A stretch of 64,000 nt of DNA, from assembly GCA_033558025.1 (NCBI GenBank), contig JAUCEF010000019.1, positions 1-64,000 on the forward strand, given 5' to 3'. Positions 50,622 through 63,570 of the stretch are shown piece after piece (within the stretch, counting starts at the first letter, position 1; each line of letters starts with the position of its first letter). Under the pieces are notes generated by a model, which did no database searches, was not told the origin of the DNA, and worked only from the letters and a program-made list of their open reading frames with translations. The translations under genes were made by a program, and so were the position numbers. This DNA comes from Phytophthora sp. 'mugwort'. Its lineage: Eukaryota; Oomycota; Peronosporomycetes; Peronosporales; Peronosporaceae.

Positions 50622-50693
50622 TTGAAGTAAAAGGATTCGAACCTTTGATTTTCCGTACCAAAAACGGAGGCCTTACCACTTGGCTATACTTCA
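50622..50693 (-). tRNA. trnQ(uug): tRNA-Gln(UUG), arm B copy
   Basis: Mirror of 33592-33663. Confidence 0.96.
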
Positions 50694-50707
50694 AAATAAA
50701 TAAAATA

Positions 50708-50781
50708 TATGCTTAGAAAGATTTGAACTTTCATTTTATAGATCCGCAATCTAACGCTTTATCCATTTAAGCTATAAGCAT
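50708..50781 (-). tRNA. trnR(gcg): tRNA-Arg(GCG), arm B copy
   Basis: Mirror of 33504-33577. Confidence 0.93.
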
Positions 50782-50791
50782 AAGTTTAATT

Positions 50792-51118
50792 TTAATTTTT
50801 TTTTATAATTTTAATATTTATTAATGAATTTTTAGATAAAAATTTTTTAATTAAAACTAAAAAATTTAATAAATAAAAAATATTTTTAAATTTTATATTA
50901 ATTTTAGAAGTATAATTTTTATGAATAAAATGTTCACGTGATTTTTTATTTACATGGGGAGATCTTAATAATGTAAAAATTTTTTTTTTTTGTTTTGTTT
51001 GAAATACACCGGGTATTTGAATATTTTTGAATTTATTAATTTTTTTTAATTTTAATAAATTTTGTTTGAGTTGATTTATTTTTTGAAATGATTTAAAAGT
51101 TATTCTTAAAAGATACAT
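50792..51118 (-). CDS. rps10: Ribosomal protein S10, arm B copy
   Basis: Protein identical to 33167-33493. Confidence 0.96.
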   Translation of the reverse strand: MYLLRITFKSFQKINQLKQNLLKLKKINKFKNIQIPGVFQTKQKKKIFTLLRSPHVNKKSREHFIHKNYTSKINIKFKNIFYLLNFLVLIKKFLSKNSLINIKIIKKN

Positions 51119-51134
51119 ATTTTAATAATAAAAT

Positions 51135-51208
51135 TGTCTGGAGGTGGATTTGAACCACCGACACAAAGATTTTCAGTCTTTTACTCTAACCAACTGAGCT
51201 ATCCAAAC
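51135..51208 (-). tRNA. trnF(gaa): tRNA-Phe(GAA), arm B copy
   Basis: Mirror of 33077-33150. Confidence 0.97.
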
Positions 51209-51214
51209 TAAATA

Positions 51215-52708
51215 TTATATTAATAAATATAAATAAATTTTGTTTAAATTTATTAATATAATATTAGGATAAATAAATAAAAATAAAATAAATTGAGTAC
51301 TAATTAATAATATTATACTTTGACTTTTATTTATTTGTGAAATATACATTTTTCTAAATATTTTTTCAAAATAAATAATTTTAATTATTTTTAAATAATA
51401 AAAAGAGCTTAAAACACTTATAATAATACCAAAAAATACTAAACTAAAATAATTATTTTTAATAGCTGAAAAAAATATAAATAATTTTGAAAAAAAACCC
51501 GCTAATGGGGGTATACCAGCTAATGAAAAAATATTTATGATTATAATAATAGCAATTAATTTATTAATAGTATATATATTTGATAAATCTGTTAAATATT
51601 TAATTGGTTTATGATTGATATTTAAAGATAAATAAGAAGTCCATAAATTAATACTTGTTATAATATAAATTATAATATATAATAAAATAAATGGAATATT
51701 ATTTAACATATTTGAAGTAAATCCTATTAATATAAAACCTACATGACTTATTGCACTATAAGCTAATAATCTTTTGATTTTTTTTTGTTGTAATGCCGAT
51801 AATGCACCGATTAACATAGATAAAAATGAAATAATATAAAAAAAAATTTCAAAGAAATATGAAATATTAAAAAAAATCTCAAAAAATAAACGAATTAAAA
51901 TTCCTATAAAAGCAATTTTTGGTACAATAGCAAAAAAACTTGAAATATTATTTGGAGCACCTTCATATACATCAGGCAACCAAAAATGAAAAGGTGTAGC
52001 ACCTATTTTAAATAAAATACCAACTAAAATAAAAATTAATCCATAAGATAAACTAATTAATATATTTATATTATCTAAAAAATTTATATTTGATAATATT
52101 AAAAAAATATTATTAAAATTTAATGAACCTGTAATAGCATAAATTATTGAAGAACCAAATAGAATAAAACCTGAAGCAATTGATCCTAAAATAAAATATT
52201 TTAAACCAGCCTCAATTGATAATATCGATTTTTTTTGGGTGGATGTTAATATATAAAAACTTAAACTTTGTAATTCAATTGCTAAATATAAAGTAATAAA
52301 ATGATTTGCAGATACCAATAACATTAAACCCAATAATGATATTAACATTAATATATTAATTTCATATGAATTTATTTTTTGTTGTATTAAATATTTTTGT
52401 TGTATTAAAAAACAAATAATTGTTAATAAAATTAAAATTATTTTAATAAATTGTGTAAAATTATTAATAAGTAATACACCATTTAATATGTTACTTGAAA
52501 TATTTGTTATATTTAACGTTAATATTAAAAGAATTAATAATAAATATATTATTATAGTAGTAATATTTTTAATAATCAAAATTTTTTGAGCATTTTGATT
52601 TTTTTTATAAAAAACACCAAATAATAATAAAATTAATAAAAAAGTTGTTAAAAAAAATTCGGGGATAATAATTTCAAAATTATTATTAAAAATTTCCTGA
52701 AAAAACAT
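51215..52708 (-). CDS. nad2: NADH dehydrogenase subunit 2, arm B copy
   Basis: Protein identical to 31577-33070. Confidence 0.98.
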   Translation of the reverse strand: MFFQEIFNNNFEIIIPEFFLTTFLLILLLFGVFYKKNQNAQKILIIKNITTIIIYLLLILLILTLNITNISSNILNGVLLINNFTQFIKIILILLTIICFLIQQKYLIQQKINSYEINILMLISLLGLMLLVSANHFITLYLAIELQSLSFYILTSTQKKSILSIEAGLKYFILGSIASGFILFGSSIIYAITGSLNFNNIFLILSNINFLDNINILISLSYGLIFILVGILFKIGATPFHFWLPDVYEGAPNNISSFFAIVPKIAFIGILIRLFFEIFFNISYFFEIFFYIISFLSMLIGALSALQQKKIKRLLAYSAISHVGFILIGFTSNMLNNIPFILLYIIIYIITSINLWTSYLSLNINHKPIKYLTDLSNIYTINKLIAIIIIINIFSLAGIPPLAGFFSKLFIFFSAIKNNYFSLVFFGIIISVLSSFYYLKIIKIIYFEKIFRKMYISQINKSQSIILLISTQFILFLFIYPNIILINLNKIYLYLLI

Positions 52709-52824
52709 AATGTAATAAAAGAAATAAATATTTTAAAAATACTTACTTACTATATATGCTATATATTTATAAAAAAATTAATTTATAAATATTATATTTT
52801 TATTAAAAAAAAAAAAAAAAAAAA

Positions 52825-54003
52825 ATGTCATTAAAAAAAATTAAAAATTTTTCTATAAATTTTGGTCCACAACATCCAGCGGCTCATGGTGTTTTACGTT
52901 TAATTTTAGAATTAAACGGTGAAGTTGTTAAAAAAGCTGATTCACATATAGGTTTATTACATAGAGGTACAGAAAAATTAATTGAATATAAAAATTATTT
53001 ACAGGCGTTACCTTATTTTGATCGTTTAGATTATGTATCTATGATGTGTCAAGAACATGCATATGTTTTGGCTATTGAAAAATTATTAAATTGTGATATA
53101 CCTTTACGAGCACAATATATAAGAGTTTTATTTTCAGAAATAACACGTATCTTAAATCATTTATTAGCTGTATGTTGTCATGCTTTAGATGTAGGAGCTA
53201 TGACACCTTATTTTTGGGGATTTGAAGAACGTGAGAAATTAATGGAATTTTATGAACGTGTTTCTGGTGCACGTATGCATGCAGCTTATTTTAGACCTGG
53301 AGGTGTTAATCAAGATTTGCCTAAAGGTTTGTTAAATGATATATATATTTTTTGTGAACAATTTAATACCCGTTTAGATGAAATTGAAGAAATGTTAACT
53401 AATAATAGAATTTGGAAACAAAGATTAGTAGATATTGGTATTATATCTGCTAAAGATGCTTTAAATTTTGGTTTTAGTGGTGTTATGTTACGTGGATCAG
53501 GTATTTCATGGGATTTACGTAAAACACAACCTTATGAAATTTATGATCAATTAAAATTTGATATACCTGTAGGTACAAATGGCGATTGTTATGATCGTTA
53601 TTTAATTAGAATAGAAGAAATGCGACAATCAATTCGAATTATTTTGCAAGTACTTAATAAAATTCCCCAAGGTCCTATTAAATTAGATGATAAAAAAATT
53701 ACAAATCCAAATAGAATTCAAATTAAAAATTCTATGGAGTCTTTAATTCATCATTTTAAATATTATTCAGAAAATATTTGTGTAAATGCTGGTGAAACTT
53801 ATACAGTTATTGAGGCACCTAAAGGTGAGTATGGTGTTTATTTAGTAGCAGATGGTACAAATAAACCCTACAGATGTAAAATTAAATCACCAGGATTTTT
53901 ACATTTACAAGCATTAGATTTTATAGCTAAAAATCATATGATTGCTGATGTTGTTACAATTATTGGTACTTTAGATGTTGTTTTTGGTGAAATTGATCGT
54001 TAA
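52825..54003 (+). CDS. nad7: NADH dehydrogenase subunit 7, arm B copy
   Basis: Protein identical to 30282-31460. The ATG directly follows a run of 20 A, the mirror of the arm A poly-T. Confidence 0.99.
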   Translation: MSLKKIKNFSINFGPQHPAAHGVLRLILELNGEVVKKADSHIGLLHRGTEKLIEYKNYLQALPYFDRLDYVSMMCQEHAYVLAIEKLLNCDIPLRAQYIRVLFSEITRILNHLLAVCCHALDVGAMTPYFWGFEEREKLMEFYERVSGARMHAAYFRPGGVNQDLPKGLLNDIYIFCEQFNTRLDEIEEMLTNNRIWKQRLVDIGIISAKDALNFGFSGVMLRGSGISWDLRKTQPYEIYDQLKFDIPVGTNGDCYDRYLIRIEEMRQSIRIILQVLNKIPQGPIKLDDKKITNPNRIQIKNSMESLIHHFKYYSENICVNAGETYTVIEAPKGEYGVYLVADGTNKPYRCKIKSPGFLHLQALDFIAKNHMIADVVTIIGTLDVVFGEIDR

Positions 54004-54041
54004 TATTAATTATTAGAATAAAATTTTATTTTCAATAAATT

Positions 54042-54461
54042 ATGCAAAAAAAAAAATTTAAAAAGTATAAATTAAATCAATTACAAAAAATTAAACAAAC
54101 TTATAAATATATATATATATTTCGTTATAATGATTTAAATATTAATGAAATAATATCTTTAAAAAAAAAAATTAAAAAATTTGATTATAAATCTTTAATA
54201 TTAAATCAAAATTTAATTATTGATATTTTTTTAAAATTAAAAGGACAAGGTTCTATTTTAATAATTTATGGAAATAATGAATTAAATTTAATAAGGGATT
54301 TATATAATTTTAAAAAACTTGAATTAATTTATTTGAGTATTCAAAATAATATTTATTCTAATTTAAAAGTAAAACAAATATTATCTAAAAACTATCCACC
54401 TTTAAATAATTTAATTGTTCAATCATTTTTAAATTTTATATATTATTTAAGAAAAATTTAA
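54042..54461 (+). CDS. rpl10: Basic protein, candidate ribosomal protein L10 (intact copy)
   Basis: 139 aa, read without interruption. After a basic N-terminus, residues 23-110 follow the L10 fold order: YIYIFRYNDLNINEIISLKKKI (bacterial: a...v..y.gltv.....lr..lr), YKSLILNQNLI (y.vvKNtl), LKGQGSILIIYGN (l.Gp....f...) and FKKLELIYLSIQNNIYSNLK (..k.l.i.gg.leg..ls). uL10 anchors the stalk L7/L12 proteins. Similarity is by pattern, not by strong identity, so another role is possible. It lies between nad7 and trnH. The arm A copy is frameshifted in an (AT)n run. Confidence 0.6.
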   Translation: MQKKKFKKYKLNQLQKIKQTYKYIYIFRYNDLNINEIISLKKKIKKFDYKSLILNQNLIIDIFLKLKGQGSILIIYGNNELNLIRDLYNFKKLELIYLSIQNNIYSNLKVKQILSKNYPPLNNLIVQSFLNFIYYLRKI

Positions 54462-54464
54462 AAA

Positions 54465-54537
54465 GGCGATTATAACTTAAAGGTAGAGTGTTAGATTGTG
54501 GGTCTAAGTGTTATGGGTTCAAGTCCCATTTTTCGCC
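54465..54537 (+). tRNA. trnH(gug): tRNA-His(GUG), arm B copy
   Basis: Mirror of 29750-29822. G at 54465 is the encoded G-1 opposite C73. Confidence 0.93.
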
Positions 54538-54559
54538 CATTTTTAAATTAAATTTTTTT

Positions 54560-56035
54560 ATGTTTAATAAGTTTATATTAATTTTTTTACTTATTTTACC
54601 ATTAATTACGGTTATTATATTAGCTTTTTCGAAAAATGAAAAATTTATAAAAAATTTTAGTATTTTTATGTCTTTTTTCATTTTTTTAATGTCATTACCT
54701 TTATGGATTTTATTTGATAAATCAACTTCTAATTTTCAATATTTATTTAAAATAGAATGGATTAGTCAATTTAATATTAATTTTTATTTAGGTATTGATG
54801 GTATTTCATTATTTTTTATAATTTTAACAACATTTTTGATTCCAATCTGTATGTTAATTAGTTATGAAATGATTAATAAAAATATAAAAGAATATTTTAT
54901 TTTATATTTTATTTTAGAATTTTGTTTAATCATTTCATTTAGTATATTAGATGTACTTATTTTTTATATTTTCTTTGAAAGTGTATTAATTCCTATGTTT
55001 TTAATTATAGGTATTTGGGGTTCAAGAGAACGTAAAATTAAAGCTTCATATTTGTTTTTTATGTATACATTAGCAGGTTCATTATTTATGTTTATTGCCA
55101 TTATTCATTTATTTTTAACTGTGGGTACAACTGATTATCAAATATTATATTATAGTAATTTTAATTTTTCATATGAAAAATTTTATTTCTTAGCTTTTTT
55201 TTTATCATTTGCTGTTAAAGTTCCAATGTTACCTTTTCATGTTTGGTTACCGGAAGCACATGTTGAAGCACCTACCGCAGGTTCTGTACTATTAGCTGGT
55301 ATTTTATTAAAATTAGGATCATACGGTATGATTAGGTTTTTAGTTCCTTTATTTCCTAAAGCTGCATTATATTTTACACCGTATATTTTAGTTTTATGTT
55401 TAATATCTGTTATTTATGCGTCATTAACAGCTATACGACAAACAGATTTGAAACGTATTATTGCTTATGCATCAGTTGCTCATATGAATTTTATAATATT
55501 GGGTATTTTTTCTTTAACTATTCAAGGATTAGAAGGTAGTATTATTCAAATGATTAGTCATGGTTTAGTATCGAGTGGTTTATTTTTTTCAATTGGATGT
55601 TTATATGATCGATATCATACAAGATTTATTAATTATTATGGTGGTTTAGCACATACAATGCCTTTATTTTGTATTGCATTATTTATTTATGTATTAGCAA
55701 ATATGTCTATTCCAGGTTCAAGTAGTTTTGTGGGTGAAATTCTTATTTTAACTGGAGTTTTTGAAGATAATACTACAACAGCTGTTTTTGCGACAATTGG
55801 TATGTTTTTGGGTGGGGTATATTCTTTATTATTTTATAATCGAATTTGTTATGGTAATATTCAAAATATTTATTTAAAAATTTATTATGATTTAACTTAT
55901 CGTGAATTTTTAATTCATTTAATATTAATTATAAATATCTTTTTATTAGGTTTATATCCTAAAATTTTTGAAAGTTGTATGCATGAAAGTGTTTCAAAAA
56001 TTTTAATACATATTGATTTTTCTTATTTTTATTAA
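54560..56035 (+). CDS. nad4: NADH dehydrogenase subunit 4, arm B copy
   Basis: Protein identical to 28252-29727. Start at the ATG encoding MFNKFIL, after trnH. Confidence 0.98.
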   Translation: MFNKFILIFLLILPLITVIILAFSKNEKFIKNFSIFMSFFIFLMSLPLWILFDKSTSNFQYLFKIEWISQFNINFYLGIDGISLFFIILTTFLIPICMLISYEMINKNIKEYFILYFILEFCLIISFSILDVLIFYIFFESVLIPMFLIIGIWGSRERKIKASYLFFMYTLAGSLFMFIAIIHLFLTVGTTDYQILYYSNFNFSYEKFYFLAFFLSFAVKVPMLPFHVWLPEAHVEAPTAGSVLLAGILLKLGSYGMIRFLVPLFPKAALYFTPYILVLCLISVIYASLTAIRQTDLKRIIAYASVAHMNFIILGIFSLTIQGLEGSIIQMISHGLVSSGLFFSIGCLYDRYHTRFINYYGGLAHTMPLFCIALFIYVLANMSIPGSSSFVGEILILTGVFEDNTTTAVFATIGMFLGGVYSLLFYNRICYGNIQNIYLKIYYDLTYREFLIHLILIINIFLLGLYPKIFESCMHESVSKILIHIDFSYFY

Positions 56036-56059
56036 ACAAAATTTTTTGTTTAATAAAAA

Positions 56060-56131
56060 GCCCTTTTAGTCTAATGGTTAGGACATTACCTTTTCACGGT
56101 AAAAATACGAGTTCAATTCTCGTAAAGGGTA
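56060..56131 (+). tRNA. trnE(uuc): tRNA-Glu(UUC), arm B copy
   Basis: Mirror of 28156-28227. Confidence 0.95.
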
Positions 56132-56210
56132 TAAAAAATATATATTTGATATATTTTGGTAATTATAATAATTTATAATTATTAAATAATATGATAATTT
56201 AATAACCTCT

Positions 56211-57740
56211 ATGGCTATTGAATTATCATATATACTGGAATCAAATATTAAAAAATATAAAGATGAAAAAAGTTTACAAGAAACAGGTATTGTTCTTTCA
56301 ATGAGTGATGGTATTGCAAGATGTTATGGTTTAACTAAAATTCAAGCAGGTGAAATGGTTGAATTTAATAATGGTAATATTAAAGGAATGGCTTTAAATT
56401 TAGAACCTGATGTTGTTGGTGTTGTTGTTTTTAGTAATGATAGAGAAATTCAAGAAGGTAATTTTGTACGAAGAACTGGATCTATTGTTAGTGTACCTGT
56501 AGGACCTGAAGTATTAGGTAGAGTAGTTGATGCTTTAGGACAACCCATTGATGGTAAAGGTCAAATTAACAGTAAATTAGAAAGTAGAGTTGAAGTTAAA
56601 GCTCCAGGTATTATGCCTAGAGAAAGTGTTAAACAACCTGTACAAACAGGTTTAAAAGCTGTAGATAGTTTAATTCCTATTGGTCGTGGTCAAAGGGAAT
56701 TAATTATTGGTGATAGACAAACAGGTAAAACATCTATTGCTATTGATACTATAATTAATCAAAGAGAACCTCATTTAAAAAAAGATATAAATAATCAATT
56801 ATATTGTATTTATGTAGGTGTTGGTCAAAAAAGATCAACAATTGCTGAATTAACAAAAACTTTAGAAGAAAAAAATGCAATGTTTTTTTCTGTTATTGTA
56901 GCGGCTACTGCTTCAGATTCAGCACCCTTACAATATTTAGCTCCATATACTGGTTGTGCTTTAGGTGAATATTTTAGAGATAATGGTAAACATGCTGTTA
57001 TTTTCTATGATGATTTATCAAAACAAGCGGTAGCTTATAGACAAATGTCTTTATTATTAAGAAGACCTCCAGGTAGAGAAGCTTATCCTGGAGATGTTTT
57101 TTATTTACACTCTCGTTTATTAGAAAGAGCTGCTAAAATGAATAAAAAAATTGGTGGTGGTTCATTAACCGCATTACCTATTATTGAAACACAAGCTGGA
57201 GATGTTTCTGCTTATATTCCAACAAATGTTATTTCAATTACTGATGGACAAATTTTTTTAGAAACAGAATTATTTAATGAAGGTCAAAGACCTGCAATTA
57301 GTGTTGGATTATCTGTAAGTCGTGTTGGTTCTTCTGCACAAATTAAAGCTATGAAACAAATTGCTGGTACAATGAAATTAGAATTAGCACAATTTAGAGA
57401 AGTACAAGCATTTGCTCAATTTGGTTCTGATTTAGATGCTACAACTCAACAACAATTAAATAGAGGGATTAGATTAACAGAAATGTTAAAACAAGGTTTA
57501 AATATACCGTTATCTGTTGAAAATCAAATTGTAATTATTTATTTAGGTGTACGTGGTTTCTTAGATAAAATTGCTGTTGATAAAATTTCAAGTTTTGAAA
57601 TTAGTTGGTTAAATTTTATAAAAAATAATCATTTTAATATTTTAGAAGAAATCTTAAATAAAAAAGAAATATCTAAAGAATTAGAAAAAAAACTTAATAT
57701 TTTAGCAACAAATTTTACTAATAATTTTATTACAAAATAA
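56211..57740 (+). CDS. atp1: ATP synthase F1 subunit alpha, arm B copy
   Basis: Protein identical to 26547-28076. Confidence 0.99.
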   Translation: MAIELSYILESNIKKYKDEKSLQETGIVLSMSDGIARCYGLTKIQAGEMVEFNNGNIKGMALNLEPDVVGVVVFSNDREIQEGNFVRRTGSIVSVPVGPEVLGRVVDALGQPIDGKGQINSKLESRVEVKAPGIMPRESVKQPVQTGLKAVDSLIPIGRGQRELIIGDRQTGKTSIAIDTIINQREPHLKKDINNQLYCIYVGVGQKRSTIAELTKTLEEKNAMFFSVIVAATASDSAPLQYLAPYTGCALGEYFRDNGKHAVIFYDDLSKQAVAYRQMSLLLRRPPGREAYPGDVFYLHSRLLERAAKMNKKIGGGSLTALPIIETQAGDVSAYIPTNVISITDGQIFLETELFNEGQRPAISVGLSVSRVGSSAQIKAMKQIAGTMKLELAQFREVQAFAQFGSDLDATTQQQLNRGIRLTEMLKQGLNIPLSVENQIVIIYLGVRGFLDKIAVDKISSFEISWLNFIKNNHFNILEEILNKKEISKELEKKLNILATNFTNNFITK

Positions 57741-57944
57741 TATAATTATTTTTTTATTAATAAAAAATAATTATAATATTTTGTAAATAAAACATAACAG
57801 ATAAAAATTAATTATTTTCTATATAGAAAATAATTTTAAATATTATTCTAATATTAATTTTTTAAAAAATATTTATTCTTTAAGAAGAATTATTTTAAAA
57901 TTATTATTATATTTTTAAATAATTTAAATTTATTTTATTCTATT

Positions 57945-59939
57945 ATGTTATTATTAACTTTAATTTTTTTACCTTTTTTAGGTTCAGTAGCTTCTGGATT
58001 ATTTGGTTTTTATATTGGCCGTAAAGGTTCTGTATTTATAACCACATTAACAACTTTTTTAAGTTGTCTTTTTTCATTTATTATTATATATAATTCAATT
58101 ACAAATGAATATGAGTATATTATTTATATTTCAAATTGGATTAATAGTGGTTTATTTAATTGTAATTGGTGTTTTTTATTTGATAGTTTAACTATGATAA
58201 TGTTAATTGTTGTAACAAGTATTTCAACTTTAGTTCATTTATATTCTTCTAAATATATGGATCATGATCCACATTTATCTAGATTTATGTCATATTTATC
58301 ACTATTTACTTTTTTTATGATTATATTAGTTACAGGTGATAATTTTATGCAAATGTTTGTTGGATGGGAAGGTGTTGGTTTTTGTTCATATTTATTAATT
58401 AATTTTTGGTTTACACGTTTACAAGCGAATAAAGCAGCTATAAAAGCTATGTTAGTTAATCGAATTAGTGATTTAATCTTATTATTAGGTGTATTAACTG
58501 TTTTTTATAATATTAGAACTATTGAATATTTTAGTACATTTGCAGCAATTTCTATTGTTAAAGATTTTAAATTTATTTTTTTTAATTATATTTTAAGTAT
58601 TATTGATGTTGCGTGTATTTTAATTTTTATAGGTGCTATGGGTAAATCTGCTCAAATTTTTTTACATTTATGGTTACCCGATGCTATGGAAGGACCTACG
58701 CCGGTTTCGGCATTAATCCATGCAGCGACTATGGTAACTGCTGGTGTTTATTTAATTGCACGTTGTTCACCAATGTTTGAATATTCAATGTTTTCTTTAA
58801 AAGTTATTACAATTATTGGAGCTTCTACAGCCTTTTTCTCAAGTACAATTGGTCTAGTACAAAATGATTTTAAAAAAATAGTTGCCTATTCTACTTGTAG
58901 TCAATTAGGTTATATGTTTTTTGCTTGTGGATTATCAAATTATCCTTTAGCTATTTTTCATTTATCAAATCATGCATATTTTAAAGCATTATTATTTTTA
59001 TGTTCCGGTGCTGTAATTCATGCTATGGGTGATGAACAAGATATAAGAAAAATGGGTGGTTTAAGAAGAATTTTACCTTTTACTTATATAATGTTTTTAA
59101 TAGGTTCATTATCTTTAATGGGTTTTCCTTTTTTAACTGGTTTTTATTCTAAAGATTTAATATTAGAAGTTGCATTTTCAAGTTTTAGTGAAACAGGTCA
59201 TTTTGCTTATTGGTTGGGTACTATTGGTGCATTTTTTACGGCATTCTATTCAACACGTTTATTATTTTTTGCTTTTTTAAGTGAAACTAATGCCTATAAA
59301 AATGTTATTAAAAATGCACATGATGTTCCATTAGAAATGGGTATTCCTTTAGGAGTTTTAGCATTTGGTAGTATTTTTATAGGTTATATTTCTAAAGATA
59401 TGTTTGTTGGGTTAGGTTCAAATTTTTGGAATAACTCAATTTATATAAATCCATTTAATAATCAAATGATTGATGCTGAATTTTTACCAACATTTTTTAA
59501 ATTATTACCTGTTATTTTAAGTTTTTGTGGCTTATTTTGTGCCTTTTATTTATATTTTTTTAAATTTAGATTTTTATATAACTTAAAAATTTCAAAATAT
59601 GGTCTTTATTTTTATAATTTTTTAAATAGAAAATGGTATTTTGATAAAATTTATTATGAATTTATTAATCAATATATATTAAAAGTTGGTTATAATGTAA
59701 CATATAAAATGATTGATAAAGGTTTAATTGAAATGTGTGGTCCTTTTGGTTTAATAACCGTTTTTTCTTTCTTAAGTCAAAAAATAATTTTATTACAAAC
59801 AGGTTATATTTATCACTATTCATTATTAATGTTAATTAGCATTATTTGTTTAATAAATATTATTTTTTTTTCTATTATTTATTTTTTTAATATTATTACT
59901 ATTTTATTATTTTTATTTATTTTTTTATTAATTAAATAA
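57945..59939 (+). CDS. nad5: NADH dehydrogenase subunit 5, arm B copy
   Basis: Protein identical to 24348-26342. The TTCTTTAAGA motif lies about 65 nt upstream of the start. Confidence 0.98.
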   Translation: MLLLTLIFLPFLGSVASGLFGFYIGRKGSVFITTLTTFLSCLFSFIIIYNSITNEYEYIIYISNWINSGLFNCNWCFLFDSLTMIMLIVVTSISTLVHLYSSKYMDHDPHLSRFMSYLSLFTFFMIILVTGDNFMQMFVGWEGVGFCSYLLINFWFTRLQANKAAIKAMLVNRISDLILLLGVLTVFYNIRTIEYFSTFAAISIVKDFKFIFFNYILSIIDVACILIFIGAMGKSAQIFLHLWLPDAMEGPTPVSALIHAATMVTAGVYLIARCSPMFEYSMFSLKVITIIGASTAFFSSTIGLVQNDFKKIVAYSTCSQLGYMFFACGLSNYPLAIFHLSNHAYFKALLFLCSGAVIHAMGDEQDIRKMGGLRRILPFTYIMFLIGSLSLMGFPFLTGFYSKDLILEVAFSSFSETGHFAYWLGTIGAFFTAFYSTRLLFFAFLSETNAYKNVIKNAHDVPLEMGIPLGVLAFGSIFIGYISKDMFVGLGSNFWNNSIYINPFNNQMIDAEFLPTFFKLLPVILSFCGLFCAFYLYFFKFRFLYNLKISKYGLYFYNFLNRKWYFDKIYYEFINQYILKVGYNVTYKMIDKGLIEMCGPFGLITVFSFLSQKIILLQTGYIYHYSLLMLISIICLINIIFFSIIYFFNIITILLFLFIFLLIK

Positions 59940-59999
59940 AAATAATAAAATATGTATCTTTTAAGATATAATTATAAATTTATATAATTTAAATACATT

Positions 60000-60710
60000 A
60001 TGGATTTCGAAACAATTTTCTTTTATACTTTTTCAACTATAGCTTTAACTTCAGCTATATTTGTAATATATTCTACAAATACAATATATTCTGCATTTTT
60101 TTTAATATTAGTTTTTACTAATTCAACTGGATTATTATTAATTTCTGAAATTGAATTTTTATCAATAATGTTAATTATTATTTATGTAGGAGCTATTACT
60201 GTATTATTTTTATTTGTTATTATGATGCTAGATGTTAATGTTTTAATTGATAAAAATAAAATAAAAAATAATTTTGGTTATTTACCAATTATTTTTTTAA
60301 TTAGTTTTATTTTTTTTTTAGAAACGTTTGTTATGTTTAGTAAAGTTTTTACATCATATTACCATTTAATAAATAATTCTTTTTTTACTCAAAAAGTAAA
60401 TACTTTATTTTTTTTTCACGATAGTATGAAAGGTACTTTTGAAATATTTGTTGATGTCAAACCCTTTTTAAAAAATTTTATCTATCAATTAGATACTATT
60501 ACAAATATTGAAACAATTGGACAAATTTTATATAGTTATTATGCTTTTTTTTTTTTAGTTGCAGGTATTATATTATTAATAGCTTTAATAGGAGCGGTTA
60601 CTTTAACTAAAAAGGAAAAAAAAAAATTTTTAAAACAAAATATTTATAAACAACTTTCACGAGATGCATTAAAAGCTATTTTTAATGTATATTCAGATAA
60701 AACTGTTTAA
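60000..60710 (+). CDS. nad6: NADH dehydrogenase subunit 6, arm B copy
   Basis: Protein identical to 23577-24287. Confidence 0.97.
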   Translation: MDFETIFFYTFSTIALTSAIFVIYSTNTIYSAFFLILVFTNSTGLLLISEIEFLSIMLIIIYVGAITVLFLFVIMMLDVNVLIDKNKIKNNFGYLPIIFLISFIFFLETFVMFSKVFTSYYHLINNSFFTQKVNTLFFFHDSMKGTFEIFVDVKPFLKNFIYQLDTITNIETIGQILYSYYAFFFLVAGIILLIALIGAVTLTKKEKKKFLKQNIYKQLSRDALKAIFNVYSDKTV

Positions 60711-60727
60711 TTCTTAATAAAACTAAA

Positions 60728-60800
60728 ACAATCTTAACTTAATTGGTAGAGTATTAGCCTTCTAAGCTTTAAAATCTTGGTTCAAATCCAAGAGATTGTA
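60728..60800 (+). tRNA. trnR(ucu): tRNA-Arg(UCU), arm B copy
   Basis: Mirror of 23487-23559 with the same weak anticodon stem. Confidence 0.9.
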
Positions 60801-61181
60801 ATTAGTTTTATTTAAAAATTTCATTCTTAAAAAAAAAATAATTCAATTATTTTTATAATATAAATAATAAAATTTAAATTTTTTAAGAAATAATAAATTA
60901 AAAAAATCAATTTTTTTCAATAAATATTCTAAAAAATATAAGAAGAATGCGTTCACTTACAAATTTAATATAAATACAGAATATTATTATTGCTAATTCT
61001 ATAACTTTTAATCAAGATGGTTTAACATAAGTTATTGATGACATAAATATTTAAATAGATTAATTTTTATTAAATACTCAATAACTAAAATTAAATTAAT
61101 ATCAACATAGTTATAATTTAAAATCACATAATTAGTTTTTAATTGGTAAAAATTTACATAATGTATATATTGTATATCTAG
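60801..61181. other. Non-coding spacer, mirror of 23106-23486
   Basis: It contains the mirrored spacer repeat R1 (60826-60885) and the mirrored weak 5S-like segment (about 60942-61047, minus strand). No protein gene is seen. Confidence 0.6.
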
Positions 61182-61209
61182 AAACCTATTTAACAAATTA
61201 AATAGGTTT
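61182..61209. terminator. 11-bp hairpin, mirror copy
   Basis: Mirror of 23078-23105, between convergent trnR and orf137. Confidence 0.6.
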
Positions 61210-61211
61210 TT

Positions 61212-61625
61212 TTAGCCATCTTCTTTAAAAATAGAAATTAAAATTTTAATTAAATGAGTCATCATTTTTTCAAATTCTTGTGGATTATCTTTTAATAAAT
61301 GTCTTGGATGAATAGTTAGTTTTAATAATTCTAATAAATTTAATCCAGCCGCCCTTTTTTCAGGTTCACGTAACATTTTTAAAACAACTTGTTTTATTTG
61401 ATTGAAAGTTTCATCATCGACGATATTCCTTAAATCCTGTAATGCAGAAACTATTGGAAAATCGCTATTGAAATAAATTAAAAAAATAGTTAAACCTAAA
61501 ATAAAAAAGGCACCTATTATAAATATTATATATTTTATATAATTTGATGTTTGTTCTTGTGATTCGTGTTTTTCAATATTATTGTTGTCATTGTTTAAGT
61601 CTATTAAAATATTTTCGATATCCAT
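61212..61625 (-). CDS. Unassigned single-span membrane protein (orf137), arm B copy
   Basis: Protein identical to 22662-23075. Confidence 0.72.
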   Translation of the reverse strand: MDIENILIDLNNDNNNIEKHESQEQTSNYIKYIIFIIGAFFILGLTIFLIYFNSDFPIVSALQDLRNIVDDETFNQIKQVVLKMLREPEKRAAGLNLLELLKLTIHPRHLLKDNPQEFEKMMTHLIKILISIFKEDG

Positions 61626-61867
61626 AATTATAATTTAAATTATTTTATTAATAATTAATTTGTTATTAATTAAATTTTTATTTGATTTAATTTTTGAGAT
61701 TTAATATTTTTTTTTATTTAAATTTTACTAATATTTTTTTCTCTTAAATAATATAAAAATTTTAAATTTTTATAAAACACCGTAAAACGGTATTAATTAA
61801 ATTAAAAATTTTTAATATAATTATTAATAAAGATTAATTTAATTATTAATAATTATAAAAATTTTTT

Positions 61868-63348
<1,481 letters not shown>

Positions 63349-63458
63349 TTATTTATATTTTTAAATTTTATTTTAAATGCAAAATTATATATTTTATTTT
63401 TAAATCAAAAAAAGCGTTGGTTTTTTTAATTTTTTATTATCAAAAAAATAAATTATTT

Positions 63459-63557
63459 TTATTTATTGAAAAATTGTTTGATTTTATTAATTAATTTTTT
63501 AATATCAGTAAATAGTAATAATATTAAAAAAATTATACCAATGATTTTAAATACCAT
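63459..63557 (-). CDS. 32-aa TatA-like protein, arm B copy
   Basis: Identical to 20732-20830, between cox2 and cox1. Confidence 0.5.
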   Translation of the reverse strand: MVFKIIGIIFLILLLFTDIKKLINKIKQFFNK

Positions 63558-63570
63558 AAAAATTTTTTAA

